A stretch of DNA of 62,081 bases from Microbispora hainanensis (lineage in GTDB: Bacteria; Actinomycetota; Actinomycetes; Streptosporangiales; Streptosporangiaceae): positions 1-62,081 of the forward strand of contig NZ_VIRM01000056.1 of assembly GCF_006874475.1 (NCBI RefSeq), read 5' to 3'. Below, one piece after another: positions 34,430 to 43,155 of the stretch; position 1 is the stretch's first letter; each line of letters starts with the position of its first letter. The notes below the pieces were generated by a model. It saw only the letters and a list, made by a program, of their open reading frames with translations, was not told the DNA's origin and made no database searches. A program made the translations under genes and the position numbers.

Positions 34430-37400
34430 TTGAGGCCGCTCGACTTCCTCGGCCGGATCAAGGTCAAGCTCGGCATCGTGATCGTGCTCGCCGTGGTCGC
34501 GGCGTTCGTCGTCAACGAGGTCGGCATCAACTCCGGCCTGTCCCGGGACCTGCGGATCGCGATCGCCGTCGTGCTCGCGATGATCATGGTGCAGCTCCTC
34601 GCCCACGGCATGACCCGGCCGCTGCGCGAGATGGCCGCGGCCGCGCAGACGATCGCCAAGGGCCGCTACGGCCTGCGCGTGAGCGCGACCTCCCGCGACG
34701 AGGTGGGAGAGCTGGCGCGGGCCTTCAACGCCATGGCGTCAGACCTCGCCGAGGTCGATCGCCAGCGGCGTGAACTGGTGGCCAACGTCAGCCACGAGCT
34801 GCGCACGCCGATCACCGGCCTGCAGGCCGTGCTGGAGAACATCGTGGACGGCGTCACGCCGCCCGACCTCGACACCCTGGGCACGGCCCTCGCCCAGACG
34901 CAGCGGCTCGGCCGCCTGGTGGCCCAGCTCCTCGACCTGTCGCGGCTCGACTCGGGGGCCCGGCTGATCGAGCCGGAGGAGCTGGACCTGGCGTCGTTGT
35001 GCCGCCAGGCCGTCTCGGAGGCGACGCTCGCGCGTGACGACGTCACGGTGGTGAGCGCGGTCAGGCCGGGGACGGTGCTGTCCGCCGACGCGGCCCTGCT
35101 CGCCCAGGTGCTGGCCAACCTGCTCGACAACGCCGTACGGCACAGCCCGCCCGGCGGCACGGTCCGCGTGGAGGCGCGGCCGGCCGGGGCGAACCTGGAG
35201 ATCAGCGTGACCGACGACGGTCCTGGCATCCCGCAGGCGGAGCGGGCCCGGGTGTTCGAGCGCTTCTCACGGCTCGACGCCGGACGGGCCGCCGACGCGG
35301 GCGGGGCCGGGCTCGGGCTCGCCATCGCCAAGGAGATCGTCGAGTTGCACGGCGGGTCGATCTCGGTGTCCGACCCGATCCCGGCCGCGAGGCGGGCCGG
35401 GGGGACCGGAGGGAGAGGCCGGGGAACGGCCCCCGGGTGCCGGATGGTCGTCGTGCTGCCGCATCACGCGGAGGCCGCGGCGGCGGAGAGCGCGGACGGA
35501 CTCGTCCACGCCGGAAAGGGAGACATGGACGTCCGTGAGACGGGCGCGGGCCGCGCCGAAGGCAGGCCCGGCGAGCAGGGCCCATCCGGAGGCGAGGCCG
35601 ATTTCATCGATGGCGCCCTCGCCTCGGCTCGGGGACCGGAGAAGACCGCTGACGAGGACGTGCGGGAGGAGAAGGCGCGAGACGAGGATGCGTGGGGAGA
35701 GGAAACGCGGGGCGAGGATGCGGGGGCGATCCCGCCCGGAACCTTCCCCGTGACTCCGGCCGGGGACGAGCGAACAGAGGCCGGGCGTGGAGGGGGATCC
35801 GAGCCCCCCAGCCCGGCGCACCCCCGCCCGGAGCCCGGCAGCCCCGAGCCCCCCAGCCCGGCGCACCCCCGCCCGGAGCCCGGCAGCCCCGAGCCCCACA
35901 GCCCGGAGCCCCACAGCCTGGCGCCCCTTGGGCCGGAACTCCTTCACGAGGTCCCGGCTGCGTCGCGGCGGACCGAGACTCCGGCAGGCGGCCACCTCCG
36001 GCCCGCGGACCACGGCGGCTCTCCGGACGGCGCCGGTGCCCCGGGCGGTGGTGAGGATCGGGATGAGTCGCGGCCGGGCCTTGTCCACGCACGAGCGGAT
36101 CAGCCGGGTGCGGCGGCGCAGGACGTGGGCGCCCAGGACATGGGTGCGCAGGACGCCGGTGCCGCCTCACGGCCGCTCGCCTCACAAATGCCCGCGTCAC
36201 ACGCGCCTGTCTCGCACATGCTCGCCTCGGACACGTCCGAACCACAGATGCCCGCTCCACATGCGCCCGCGCCGCATGCGGCATCGCATATGTCCGCGCC
36301 GCAGCCTGGCGCCGTCCATGACCCCGCCGGGCAGTTGGCGCGGGCGGCGCTGGGGGCGAGCCTCGGCATGATCGTCGGATTCCTCACCGGAATGGTCGTC
36401 TCGGTCATACTCGGCTTGGGCGTCGTGTTGGTGCTGCTGTTCGCCGTCGGCGGCGCGATCGTGGGAGCGACACGTGGCTCGTCGTCGGTTCGCCGCGCCG
36501 CGCCGCCGCCCTGGCAGGGCGCAGCGCCGCCACCCGGGCCGCCACCCGGGCCGCCCCCTGGGCCGTCATCCGCGTCGCCACCCGTGCCCTCACCTGGGCC
36601 GGTCGCTCGTATGGGCGCCGCTCAGGCCGCCGCCCAGGGCGTGAGCGCCTCCCCGCCGCCCGCCCCGGGCACGCTGGGACCGGGAACACAGGGATCCGGA
36701 CCGCAGGGGCCGGGGCGATACCCGCCGCCGCCCGCGTACGTGCCGCCGCCGCTGTTCCCGCGCCCGGAACTTCCGGACGCGCCCCGGTGGCTGCTGCCGG
36801 CCGCCGCGGCGGCCGGCCTGGTGGCCGCCGTCTCCCTGCCGGACGCGTCGCCCGGGCTGGGTTTCGCGCTGACGGCGGTCGCGATGGGCGCCGCGGCGTT
36901 CCCCGCGGTGCTGCCGCTCCGGCGCGGCCGGATCACGCCGTGGACGGTGGCCTTCGGCCTCCTGGCGTACGCGCTGGTCTCCGTGGTGCTCTTCCGCGAC
37001 GCCGACTGGCTGGTCGGGCCGGTGCTGCTGGCCGCGTTCGGAGTCGGGTCGCTCGCGGTGTCGGGCGGCGGACGGGGCTGGCTCGCGGTGATCAAGGGGG
37101 GAGTCTCGGTCGTGCTCGCGCTGCTGCCGCAGCCGTGGTTCCTGAGCGGGCCGCTCCGGAGACTGACCCGGCGCAGGATGCTGCCCACGCTGGTCAGCGC
37201 CCTCGTGACCGTCGTCCTGCTGGCCGTCTTCGGCCTGCTGTTCGCCTCCGCCGACGCCGTCTTCTCGGCCTTCCTCAGCGACCTGCTGCGCACCCCCGAC
37301 TGGGTCAAGAGCCTGCCCTACCGGGCCTTCGTATTCTGCGTGTTCGCGGCGCTGGCCGCGGCGGCGGTGCTGGTGGGCCTGCGGCCGGTGGCCGAGCCCG

Positions 37401-38239
37401 CCGCGCCCGACCTGCGGATGTCCATCGGCCGCCAGGTGTGGATGATCCCGCTGATCGGGCTGAACCTGCTGTTCGCGGCGTTCGTGACGGTGCAGATCAC
37501 GGTGTTGTTCGGCGGGAGCCGCAGGGTGCTGACGACGGCGGGGCTCACCTACGCGCAGTATGCGAGGTCGGGCTTCTTCGAACTCGTCACGGTCAGCCTC
37601 TTCGTGCTGGGCATCGTGGCGGCCGCGGTCGCCCTGCTGCGCCGCGAGAGCCGGGCCGACCGCTGGCTGCTGGCCGTCCTGCTCGGCCTGCTGTGCGCGT
37701 TCACCCTGGTCATCCTCGCCTCGGCGCTGCACCGGCTCGGCCTCTACACCGACGCGTACGGTCTGTCGCGGCTGCGGGCCTCGGTGGAGGCGACGATCTG
37801 GTGGCTCGGCGCGGTGTTCGTGCTGGTCCTGGTGGTGGGAGCGGTCCGCCTGGCGGGCGGCGGCACGTCGTGGTTCTTCCGCGCGCTCGTGCTGCTCACC
37901 GGGGTGTCGCTGTTCGCGTTCGCGGTGTGGGACCCCGACGCGCGGGTGGCCGAGACCCAGCTGACGGTCCGGGGTGTGGAGCGGCTCGACCACGGCTATC
38001 TGAGCGAGCTGGGGGCGGAGGCCGTGCCGATCCTCGACCGTCTGCCCGAGCCCGACCGCAGCTGCGTGCTGAGCGACGTGGTGGCCTTCAACGACCTGTG
38101 GAAGCCGGACCCCTGGAACGGCTGGAACCTCGCCCGCGCCCGCGCCCGGGAGGTGCTGGAGCGCAGGCCCGTCGTGCCGCCCGCCTCGCCGTCGCGCGAC
38201 TGCCCCGGCTCTTCGCGTATGCCCGGTCCGTACGACTGA
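34430..38239 (+). CDS. Giant histidine kinase fused to a DUF4173-like membrane domain
   Basis: One uninterrupted frame of 1269 codons. TTG at 34430 is chosen (AAGGAG 10 bp before it). Residues 13-61 hold two spans around a tiny loop, 62-115 a HAMP domain, then HisKA with H122 in NVSHELRTPI and HATPase (NLLDNAVRHSPPG, DDGPGIP, GLGLAIAKEIVELH) to about 345. A disordered linker of about 290 residues follows, rich in EPPSPAHPRPEPG repeats and Met/His/Ala runs. Residues about 634-685 are a Gly-rich membrane hairpin (SLGMIVGFLTGMVV), 686-772 are Pro-rich, and 773-1269 form a DUF4173-like polytopic domain (FPRPELPDAPRW, WVKSLPYRAF, GLTYAQYARSGFFEL). In relatives kinase and membrane protein are normally separate genes (recollection, not searched). 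An internal ATG at 35525 with GGAAAGGGAG could start a second product, but no stop precedes it. Confidence 0.78.
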   Translation: MRPLDFLGRIKVKLGIVIVLAVVAAFVVNEVGINSGLSRDLRIAIAVVLAMIMVQLLAHGMTRPLREMAAAAQTIAKGRYGLRVSATSRDEVGELARAFNAMASDLAEVDRQRRELVANVSHELRTPITGLQAVLENIVDGVTPPDLDTLGTALAQTQRLGRLVAQLLDLSRLDSGARLIEPEELDLASLCRQAVSEATLARDDVTVVSAVRPGTVLSADAALLAQVLANLLDNAVRHSPPGGTVRVEARPAGANLEISVTDDGPGIPQAERARVFERFSRLDAGRAADAGGAGLGLAIAKEIVELHGGSISVSDPIPAARRAGGTGGRGRGTAPGCRMVVVLPHHAEAAAAESADGLVHAGKGDMDVRETGAGRAEGRPGEQGPSGGEADFIDGALASARGPEKTADEDVREEKARDEDAWGEETRGEDAGAIPPGTFPVTPAGDERTEAGRGGGSEPPSPAHPRPEPGSPEPPSPAHPRPEPGSPEPHSPEPHSLAPLGPELLHEVPAASRRTETPAGGHLRPADHGGSPDGAGAPGGGEDRDESRPGLVHARADQPGAAAQDVGAQDMGAQDAGAASRPLASQMPASHAPVSHMLASDTSEPQMPAPHAPAPHAASHMSAPQPGAVHDPAGQLARAALGASLGMIVGFLTGMVVSVILGLGVVLVLLFAVGGAIVGATRGSSSVRRAAPPPWQGAAPPPGPPPGPPPGPSSASPPVPSPGPVARMGAAQAAAQGVSASPPPAPGTLGPGTQGSGPQGPGRYPPPPAYVPPPLFPRPELPDAPRWLLPAAAAAGLVAAVSLPDASPGLGFALTAVAMGAAAFPAVLPLRRGRITPWTVAFGLLAYALVSVVLFRDADWLVGPVLLAAFGVGSLAVSGGGRGWLAVIKGGVSVVLALLPQPWFLSGPLRRLTRRRMLPTLVSALVTVVLLAVFGLLFASADAVFSAFLSDLLRTPDWVKSLPYRAFVFCVFAALAAAAVLVGLRPVAEPAAPDLRMSIGRQVWMIPLIGLNLLFAAFVTVQITVLFGGSRRVLTTAGLTYAQYARSGFFELVTVSLFVLGIVAAAVALLRRESRADRWLLAVLLGLLCAFTLVILASALHRLGLYTDAYGLSRLRASVEATIWWLGAVFVLVLVVGAVRLAGGGTSWFFRALVLLTGVSLFAFAVWDPDARVAETQLTVRGVERLDHGYLSELGAEAVPILDRLPEPDRSCVLSDVVAFNDLWKPDPWNGWNLARARAREVLERRPVVPPASPSRDCPGSSRMPGPYD
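35801..35890 (+). repeat. 45-bp in-frame direct repeat in the kinase linker
   Basis: Two identical 45-bp units (35801-35845 and 35846-35890) encode EPPSPAHPRPEPGSP twice; a partial third unit with EPHSPEPHS follows. The array keeps the frame across the kinase-membrane fusion. Confidence 0.92.
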
Positions 38240-38264
38240 TTCGTGCGACTGATCTAATCGGGAC

Positions 38265-39809
38265 GTGACCTTCGATGTTCTGATCACGGGTGGCCGCGTC
38301 GTCGACGGCACCGGAGCCCCCGCGTTCCGCGCCGACGTCGGTGTGCGCGGGGGCCTGGTCGAGGCGGTGGGCCGCCTCGACCAGGCGGAGGCGGCGGTGC
38401 GGATCGACGCGGCGGGCAGGCTCGTGCTGCCGGGCCTGGTCGACTGCCACGCGCACGGCGACGCGGCCGTGTTCGACCCGCTCGTGCAGCAGGCCGCGCT
38501 GCGGCAGGGGGTCACGACGTTCGTGCTGGGGCAGGACGGGCTGTCGTTCGCCCCGGCCACCTCCCCGGCCACCTTCGCGTACGCGAGCCGCTACTTCGCG
38601 GCGGTCAACGGCCCGCACCCGCACGTGGACGGCCCGGTGGGCGTCGCCGGCCTGCTCGCCGGATATGACGGCGCGACCCCGCTCAACACCGTCTATCTGC
38701 TGCCGCACGCGACGATCCGGTTCGACGCGATGGGCCCGGCGGAACGCGCCGCGGACGCGGACGAGCTGCGCGCCATGCTGCGCGCGGTCGAGACGGGCCT
38801 GACCGAAGGGGCGGCCGGGCTGTCGTCGGGCCTGGAGTACGCCCCCGGCCGCTACGCCGACGCCGCCGAGCTGGCGGCGTTGTGCGCGCCGCTGGGCGGC
38901 CTGCCGTACGTGACCCACATGCGCGCGTACGGCGCGTCCGCGGCGGTGGGGATGACGGAGGTCGTGGAGATCGCCCGGCGGTCCGGCGCGGCCGTGCACG
39001 TCTCGCATCTCCACGGCCCGGCCTCCACTCTGCTGCCGCTGGTCGAGGACGCCCGGCGGCAGGACGTCGACCTGACCTTCGACACCTATCCCTACCTGCG
39101 GGCCAGCACGATCCTGGCGATGGTGACGCTGCCGCCGTGGGTGCCCGCCGCCGACCCCGACCGCGCCGTGGCGATGTTGTCCTCCGAACGCGACCGCCTC
39201 GCCGGGGAGTGGGCAGGACGCGACGACCTGTGGCCGCGCATCACGCTCTCGCACGCCCCCGGATTCGCGTGGGCCGAGGGGATGACCCTGCCCGCCGCCG
39301 CGGCGGAGTTCGGCGCCGATCCCGCGGAGTTCTGCCGGATGCTGCTGGTGGAGACCCGGCTGCAGGCGGGCTGCGTGCAGGCCCGGCCCGACGAGGGCCC
39401 GGCGGGGGAGGAGTCGGTGCGCGCCGTCATGCGCGACCCCGGCCACACGGGCGGCTCCGACGGCATCTACGTGGGCGGCCATCCGCACCCGCGCGGCTTC
39501 GGGGCGTTCGCCCGCTATCTCGGCCGGCACGTACGCGAACTCGGCGACCTCACCTGGGAACAGGCGGCGGTGCACCTGGCCTCGCATCCGGCGCGCCGCT
39601 TCCGGCTGCCCGACCGCGGTCTCGTACGGCGTGGCCAGGCCGCGGACCTGATCGTCGTCGACCCGGCCACGGTGGCCGACACCGCGACCTACGACAAGCC
39701 CCGCTCGCTCGCCGTGGGCGTGGACGACGTGCTCGTCGGCGGCGTGCCGGTGCTGCGCGGCGGCGAGCTCACCGGCGCCACCCCCGGCCGCGCGCTGCGT
39801 CCTGTCTAA
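38265..39809 (+). CDS. N-acyl-D-amino-acid deacylase (D-aminoacylase family)
   Basis: A 514-residue amidohydrolase that removes acyl groups from N-acyl-D-amino acids. The metal site begins with DCHAHGD (HxH) near residue 63, then a beta-barrel with THMRAYG, VSHLHGP, DTYPYLR and GSDGIYVG. The C-terminal part has LVRRGQAADLIVVDP typical of the superfamily. The GTG start overlaps no neighbour and lies 25 bp after the kinase fusion. A related D-amino-acid deaminase/RidA pair is found 3.3 kb downstream, so a D-amino acid scavenging role fits (inference). Confidence 0.87.
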   Translation: MTFDVLITGGRVVDGTGAPAFRADVGVRGGLVEAVGRLDQAEAAVRIDAAGRLVLPGLVDCHAHGDAAVFDPLVQQAALRQGVTTFVLGQDGLSFAPATSPATFAYASRYFAAVNGPHPHVDGPVGVAGLLAGYDGATPLNTVYLLPHATIRFDAMGPAERAADADELRAMLRAVETGLTEGAAGLSSGLEYAPGRYADAAELAALCAPLGGLPYVTHMRAYGASAAVGMTEVVEIARRSGAAVHVSHLHGPASTLLPLVEDARRQDVDLTFDTYPYLRASTILAMVTLPPWVPAADPDRAVAMLSSERDRLAGEWAGRDDLWPRITLSHAPGFAWAEGMTLPAAAAEFGADPAEFCRMLLVETRLQAGCVQARPDEGPAGEESVRAVMRDPGHTGGSDGIYVGGHPHPRGFGAFARYLGRHVRELGDLTWEQAAVHLASHPARRFRLPDRGLVRRGQAADLIVVDPATVADTATYDKPRSLAVGVDDVLVGGVPVLRGGELTGATPGRALRPV

Positions 39810-39816
39810 CCGGACC

Positions 39817-40050
39817 ATGAGCGACGCCAACGGCCGGGTCCGGATCGAGGCGCACAGCGCGGACGCGCCCGTCGTGTCGGCTCTCACCACGGTGCCTGCC
39901 CGTTCGGCCGACAGGCCCTACACACGGTTCGGCGACTGGTTCGCCTGGGCCTGCGCGTTGCTGCTGCTGCTCGCACTCGCGTCTCTGGTCCGCACCCGGA
40001 GCGCGGCAGGCGCCGGCCGCAGCGCCTTCAGGGCCGCCAGCCATAGATGA
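39817..40050 (+). pseudogene. C-terminal remnant of apolipoprotein N-acyltransferase
   Basis: This 77-codon frame ends with RPYTRFGDWFAWACALLLLLAL, the last periplasmic turn and final membrane helix of Lnt, after a strand like the end of its nitrilase domain (GRVRIEAHSADAPVV). The other 450 or so residues are absent: the D-aminoacylase gene ends 7 bp upstream in another frame. No RBS precedes the ATG and the 3' end overlaps the convergent lipoprotein gene. I read it as the tail of a deleted lnt gene, though a small membrane protein is conceivable. Confidence 0.6.
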
Positions 40051-41308
40051 CGGAGGTGGACGCCGACATATCCGGCGACACAGGGAAGGCCGCGCCCACC
40101 GCCCAGAAGCGGTGCGTCCCCGGGACTCTCGCAAGCCCGCGCAGCACCACCCGCCCGCCCTCGATCTTCGGCTCGGCCGGCGTGGCGGGGCCGGTGGGCG
40201 TCAGCGAGAGGACGGCGGTCTCGGCCGCGACGGCGTCCTCGTCGCCGGTCGTGCTCGCCACCACGGCCCGCAGCCCGCCCTGCCCGTCGGCGACCGCCGC
40301 GTCGGTGAACCGCCAGCCCTTGAGCACGGCCACGGGCCGCCAGGCCCGCCCGTCCCAGTGCGCGGCGAAGGGGTCCCTCACCGGGGCGCCGTCCCCCTCC
40401 GGATCGGGGCGTGCCCCGTACGTGCCGTACGCCCAGACGTCGGAGTCGGAGGCGGCCACCACCCCCTGGAGGTCGAGTGAGTTCTCCCGGGTGTCCTTCG
40501 GCAGCGCCCCGCCGAAGGCGACCGGCTCCCACGAGTCACCGGGCGCACGCCGGTAAAGCGCCGTGCGCCCCCGCCGCATGTCATTGGTGACCGCCCAGTA
40601 CGTCCCGGACGCGGGCACGGAAAGCGCCCGCACCGCCATCCCCGTCCCGGGTCCCGGCACCCGCCGCCAGGGGCCGCCGTCGGACAGCCGGATCGCGGGT
40701 TCCTTGCCGTCCAGCGCCCACGCCCGCCCCCGGCCCGCCGAGCCCAGCCGGGCGAACGACCCGCCGCCGCCGACCGGCGCCCACCGCGCCCCGTCCCAGT
40801 GCAGGACCTGCCCGCGACGTGCCCCCCGCAGCAGCAGCCAGACGTCGTCCGGCCCCGAGGCCGCAGCGGCAACCGGGTAGGCCCGCTGTGCGGAGGCGTA
40901 CCTGGTCCAGCGGGCTCCGTCCCAGCGCAGTGCGACCAGCCGGCCCCGCCACGTCTCATCGAACCCGAACGCCCAGGCCACTCCGGGCGCCGTGGCGACG
41001 ACACAGGTGATCTGGTCGAACACCCCGTAGTCGGCGAGCAGGCGCAGCCGCCACGGCCCCGACTCATCGGCCGCGACCGTCACGGGCCGGTGCCGCTCAG
41101 GCGGATCGTCCGGATACAGAAAGTCCCAGGCCCCTCGAAATCCCTTCCCGCCCGCCCCCGGCGTGCCCGGCGCGACACCCGTGGCAGCGGACGCCGGTGC
41201 CCGCTCGGACACGCGTCCGCGGGCGGGCGGGGCGGTGCAGGCGGCGGCCAGCACGGCCACGACGATGGCGGCTGACAAGGCCGGGGTGAACGACGCGCGC
41301 GGGCTCAT
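40028..41308 (-). CDS. Lipoprotein with beta-propeller-like repeats
   Basis: A 426-residue exported protein. The N-terminus is a lipoprotein signal (VVAVLAAACTAPP). The body consists of repeated strands with the patterns VWAFG, HWDGARW, VWLLLRGA, TYWAVTND and DVWAYGTYG, spaced about 45-50 residues, which suggests a six- or seven-bladed propeller. No catalytic residues are recognised. It may sense or bind a ligand on the cell surface. The function is unknown. Confidence 0.72.
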   Translation of the reverse strand: MSPRASFTPALSAAIVVAVLAAACTAPPARGRVSERAPASAATGVAPGTPGAGGKGFRGAWDFLYPDDPPERHRPVTVAADESGPWRLRLLADYGVFDQITCVVATAPGVAWAFGFDETWRGRLVALRWDGARWTRYASAQRAYPVAAAASGPDDVWLLLRGARRGQVLHWDGARWAPVGGGGSFARLGSAGRGRAWALDGKEPAIRLSDGGPWRRVPGPGTGMAVRALSVPASGTYWAVTNDMRRGRTALYRRAPGDSWEPVAFGGALPKDTRENSLDLQGVVAASDSDVWAYGTYGARPDPEGDGAPVRDPFAAHWDGRAWRPVAVLKGWRFTDAAVADGQGGLRAVVASTTGDEDAVAAETAVLSLTPTGPATPAEPKIEGGRVVLRGLARVPGTHRFWAVGAAFPVSPDMSASTSVIYGWRP

Positions 41309-41368
41309 GAAGGTTGGACGCCCAATGGCGGGGTGGAGTTCGCTGCCCGGCTCGACGGGCTCGCCGGC

Positions 41369-42234
41369 CTACTCGGCCAGAACCTGGCGCAGTGTGACGG
41401 CGAAGTTGTCCGGATCGCCCGGCATGCCGAACGTGTCGTCGAGGAACCCGCCGTGGTTGCTGGGGAAGATCACCGGCTTGGTGCCGAGCCGCTCGGCGAC
41501 CGCCTCGCCCGCGCGGCGGGCCAGCTGCCCCTCCGACTCGGCTCCGACGCCGACGACGATGCGGGCCGGAGCCGCGCGGAGCGCTTCGAAGTCGGGTTCG
41601 TAGTGGGTGCAGGTGATGAGGTTCTGCTCGAACATCACGTCGCCACGCGCACCGTCGTCCTCCGCCGGCAGCCCGAAATCCGCCGGGCTCGGCACGGGCC
41701 GATCGGCGAAGTCCGCCGGGATCTCGCCCTGGTGGCCCGTGCTCACGATGAACTTCACCATCGCCGGCCCGAAACCGTCCCGGTCGTAGGTCCGCCGGAT
41801 GTCGGCCACGACGGCCAGCGCCTGCTCCCGGTCCGGCAGGACCTGGAGGGCGGGCGGCTCGTGCGCCACGAGCGTGCGCACCTGCCCGGGATGCCGGGCG
41901 ACGAGCGCGAGCGCGTTGACCGCCCCTCCGCTGCTGGCGAAGACGTCCACGGCCCGCCTCCGAGCGCGTCGATCAGCCGGTGCAGGTCGTCGGCGTGCAG
42001 GCCGGGGGTCGACTCGGCGACGCCGTCGGTCCGGGTGCTCCGGTCGCTTCCGCGCGGGTCGTAGGTGACCACCGTGCGGTCCTCGAAGTGCCGCGCCAGG
42101 GCGGTGAACCCGGCGGCGCCCATCGGCGATCCGATCATCATCAGGATCGGCTCGGTGGTTCCCTCGGCCTCGCGTACGTCGTAGTGGAGAACGCAGCCGG
42201 GCACCTCAAGGGTGTGCGTCCTGGGTTCGGTCAT
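41369..42234 (-). pseudogene. Alpha/beta hydrolase broken by a frameshift
   Basis: ATG at 42234 (RBS GGAGGGA) starts a hydrolase with MMIGSPMGAAGF, TYDPRGSDRS and a cap segment up to LIDALGGGP. Near 41950 the frame shifts: the correct continuation, VDVFASSGGAVNALALVARHPG with the nucleophile elbow SSGG, is in the next frame and runs to the catalytic His in FPSNHGGFLDD. One base is missing at GGGCCGTGG. Without the shift the protein would be about 288 residues. Disruption by mutation or a sequencing error are both possible. Confidence 0.78.
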
Positions 42235-42361
42235 GGGCGGTCCCTCCTCTGTCTGCGCTGTGGGACGTCCGCGCTGCGGAACCACAGAGCCCCTATGAGG
42301 TCCGTCACACCCTATCTCGAACATGTCATCGAATGCGAGGCGATCCGCCGTCAGGCTGGGG

Positions 42362-43051
42362 TCACAGGGCCGTGCGTGCCTGTTCCACGTGCCGCGCGAT
42401 GCCCAGGGCCCCGCTCGTCTCCGCCAGGACGGCCGCCTCGTCGAGGAGCCGCAGGGCGTCGTCCCGGCGGCCCTCGGCGACGGCGATGTAGGCCAGTCCG
42501 ACCAGGTTGGCGGCGACCCCCGGATGGAAGTCGAGCTCCCGGCGCAGCCGGACCGACTCCTCCAGCCGTTCGCGTGCCGCCTCCAGCCGTCCCGCCTTGT
42601 GATCGGCGATGCCCTGATGCCGGAGCGCGTAGGACATCGTCAGCTTGTCGCCGGCCCCCGCCGCCAGCTCGTACGACCGCCGCAGCGCGGGCCCGGCCGC
42701 CTCGTCGTCGTGCCGTACGACCTGATGGAAGCAGCCGATCCAGAAGAGCGCCTCACCCTCGCCGCGCGTGTCGCCGAGCCGCCGGAAGAGATCGGCCGCC
42801 CGCTCGAACAGCTCCAGTTCGCGAGGGTCCTCCTCGTGGTGTTCGAGGAACCGCGCGTGGACGACCCGGCCGCGGGCCAGCGCGAGACCGGCCTCGGCGG
42901 CGGCGATGTCCCGTCCCGATCCCCGCGTGGTCAGGCCGGCCTCCACCGCGTCCAGCTCCCGGTCGGCCTCGGTGAGAGCCGAGGCGTCGCCGCCGAAGAC
43001 CGCCTGCTCATAGAGGGCGAGGGCCCGATCGAGTCGCACGTCGCCGCTCAT
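42362..43051 (-). CDS. TPR-repeat protein
   Basis: A 229-residue all-helical protein with tetratricopeptide-type repeats (FERAADLFRRLGDTRGEGEAL, AALRRSYELAAGAGDKL and EAARERLEESVRLRREL). The ATG at 43051 lies near a GGAACGGGG stretch; an upstream GTG at 43057 is also possible. It has no enzymatic motifs and may act as a scaffold or sensor. Confidence 0.75.
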   Translation of the reverse strand: MSGDVRLDRALALYEQAVFGGDASALTEADRELDAVEAGLTTRGSGRDIAAAEAGLALARGRVVHARFLEHHEEDPRELELFERAADLFRRLGDTRGEGEALFWIGCFHQVVRHDDEAAGPALRRSYELAAGAGDKLTMSYALRHQGIADHKAGRLEAARERLEESVRLRRELDFHPGVAANLVGLAYIAVAEGRRDDALRLLDEAAVLAETSGALGIARHVEQARTAL

Positions 43052-43111
43052 CGCCACCCCGTTCCGATCATGGTGTGAGGGCGCGAGTCTACCCCCGAGA
43101 CGGTGGTCCAG

Positions 43112-43130
43112 TACGATCCACGAGGTGGTC
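43112..43130. promoter_or_regulatory. Promoter and inverted repeat before the deaminase gene
   Basis: TACGAT (43112-43117) is a likely -10, and CCAC-GAG-GTGG (43118-43128) sits where transcription should start. GTGGTC is also repeated 20 bp apart. This is an arrangement expected of a GntR-like repressor; none is adjacent. Confidence 0.45.
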
Positions 43131-43155
43131 TGAATTGGACAACAAGGGGGGCGGC

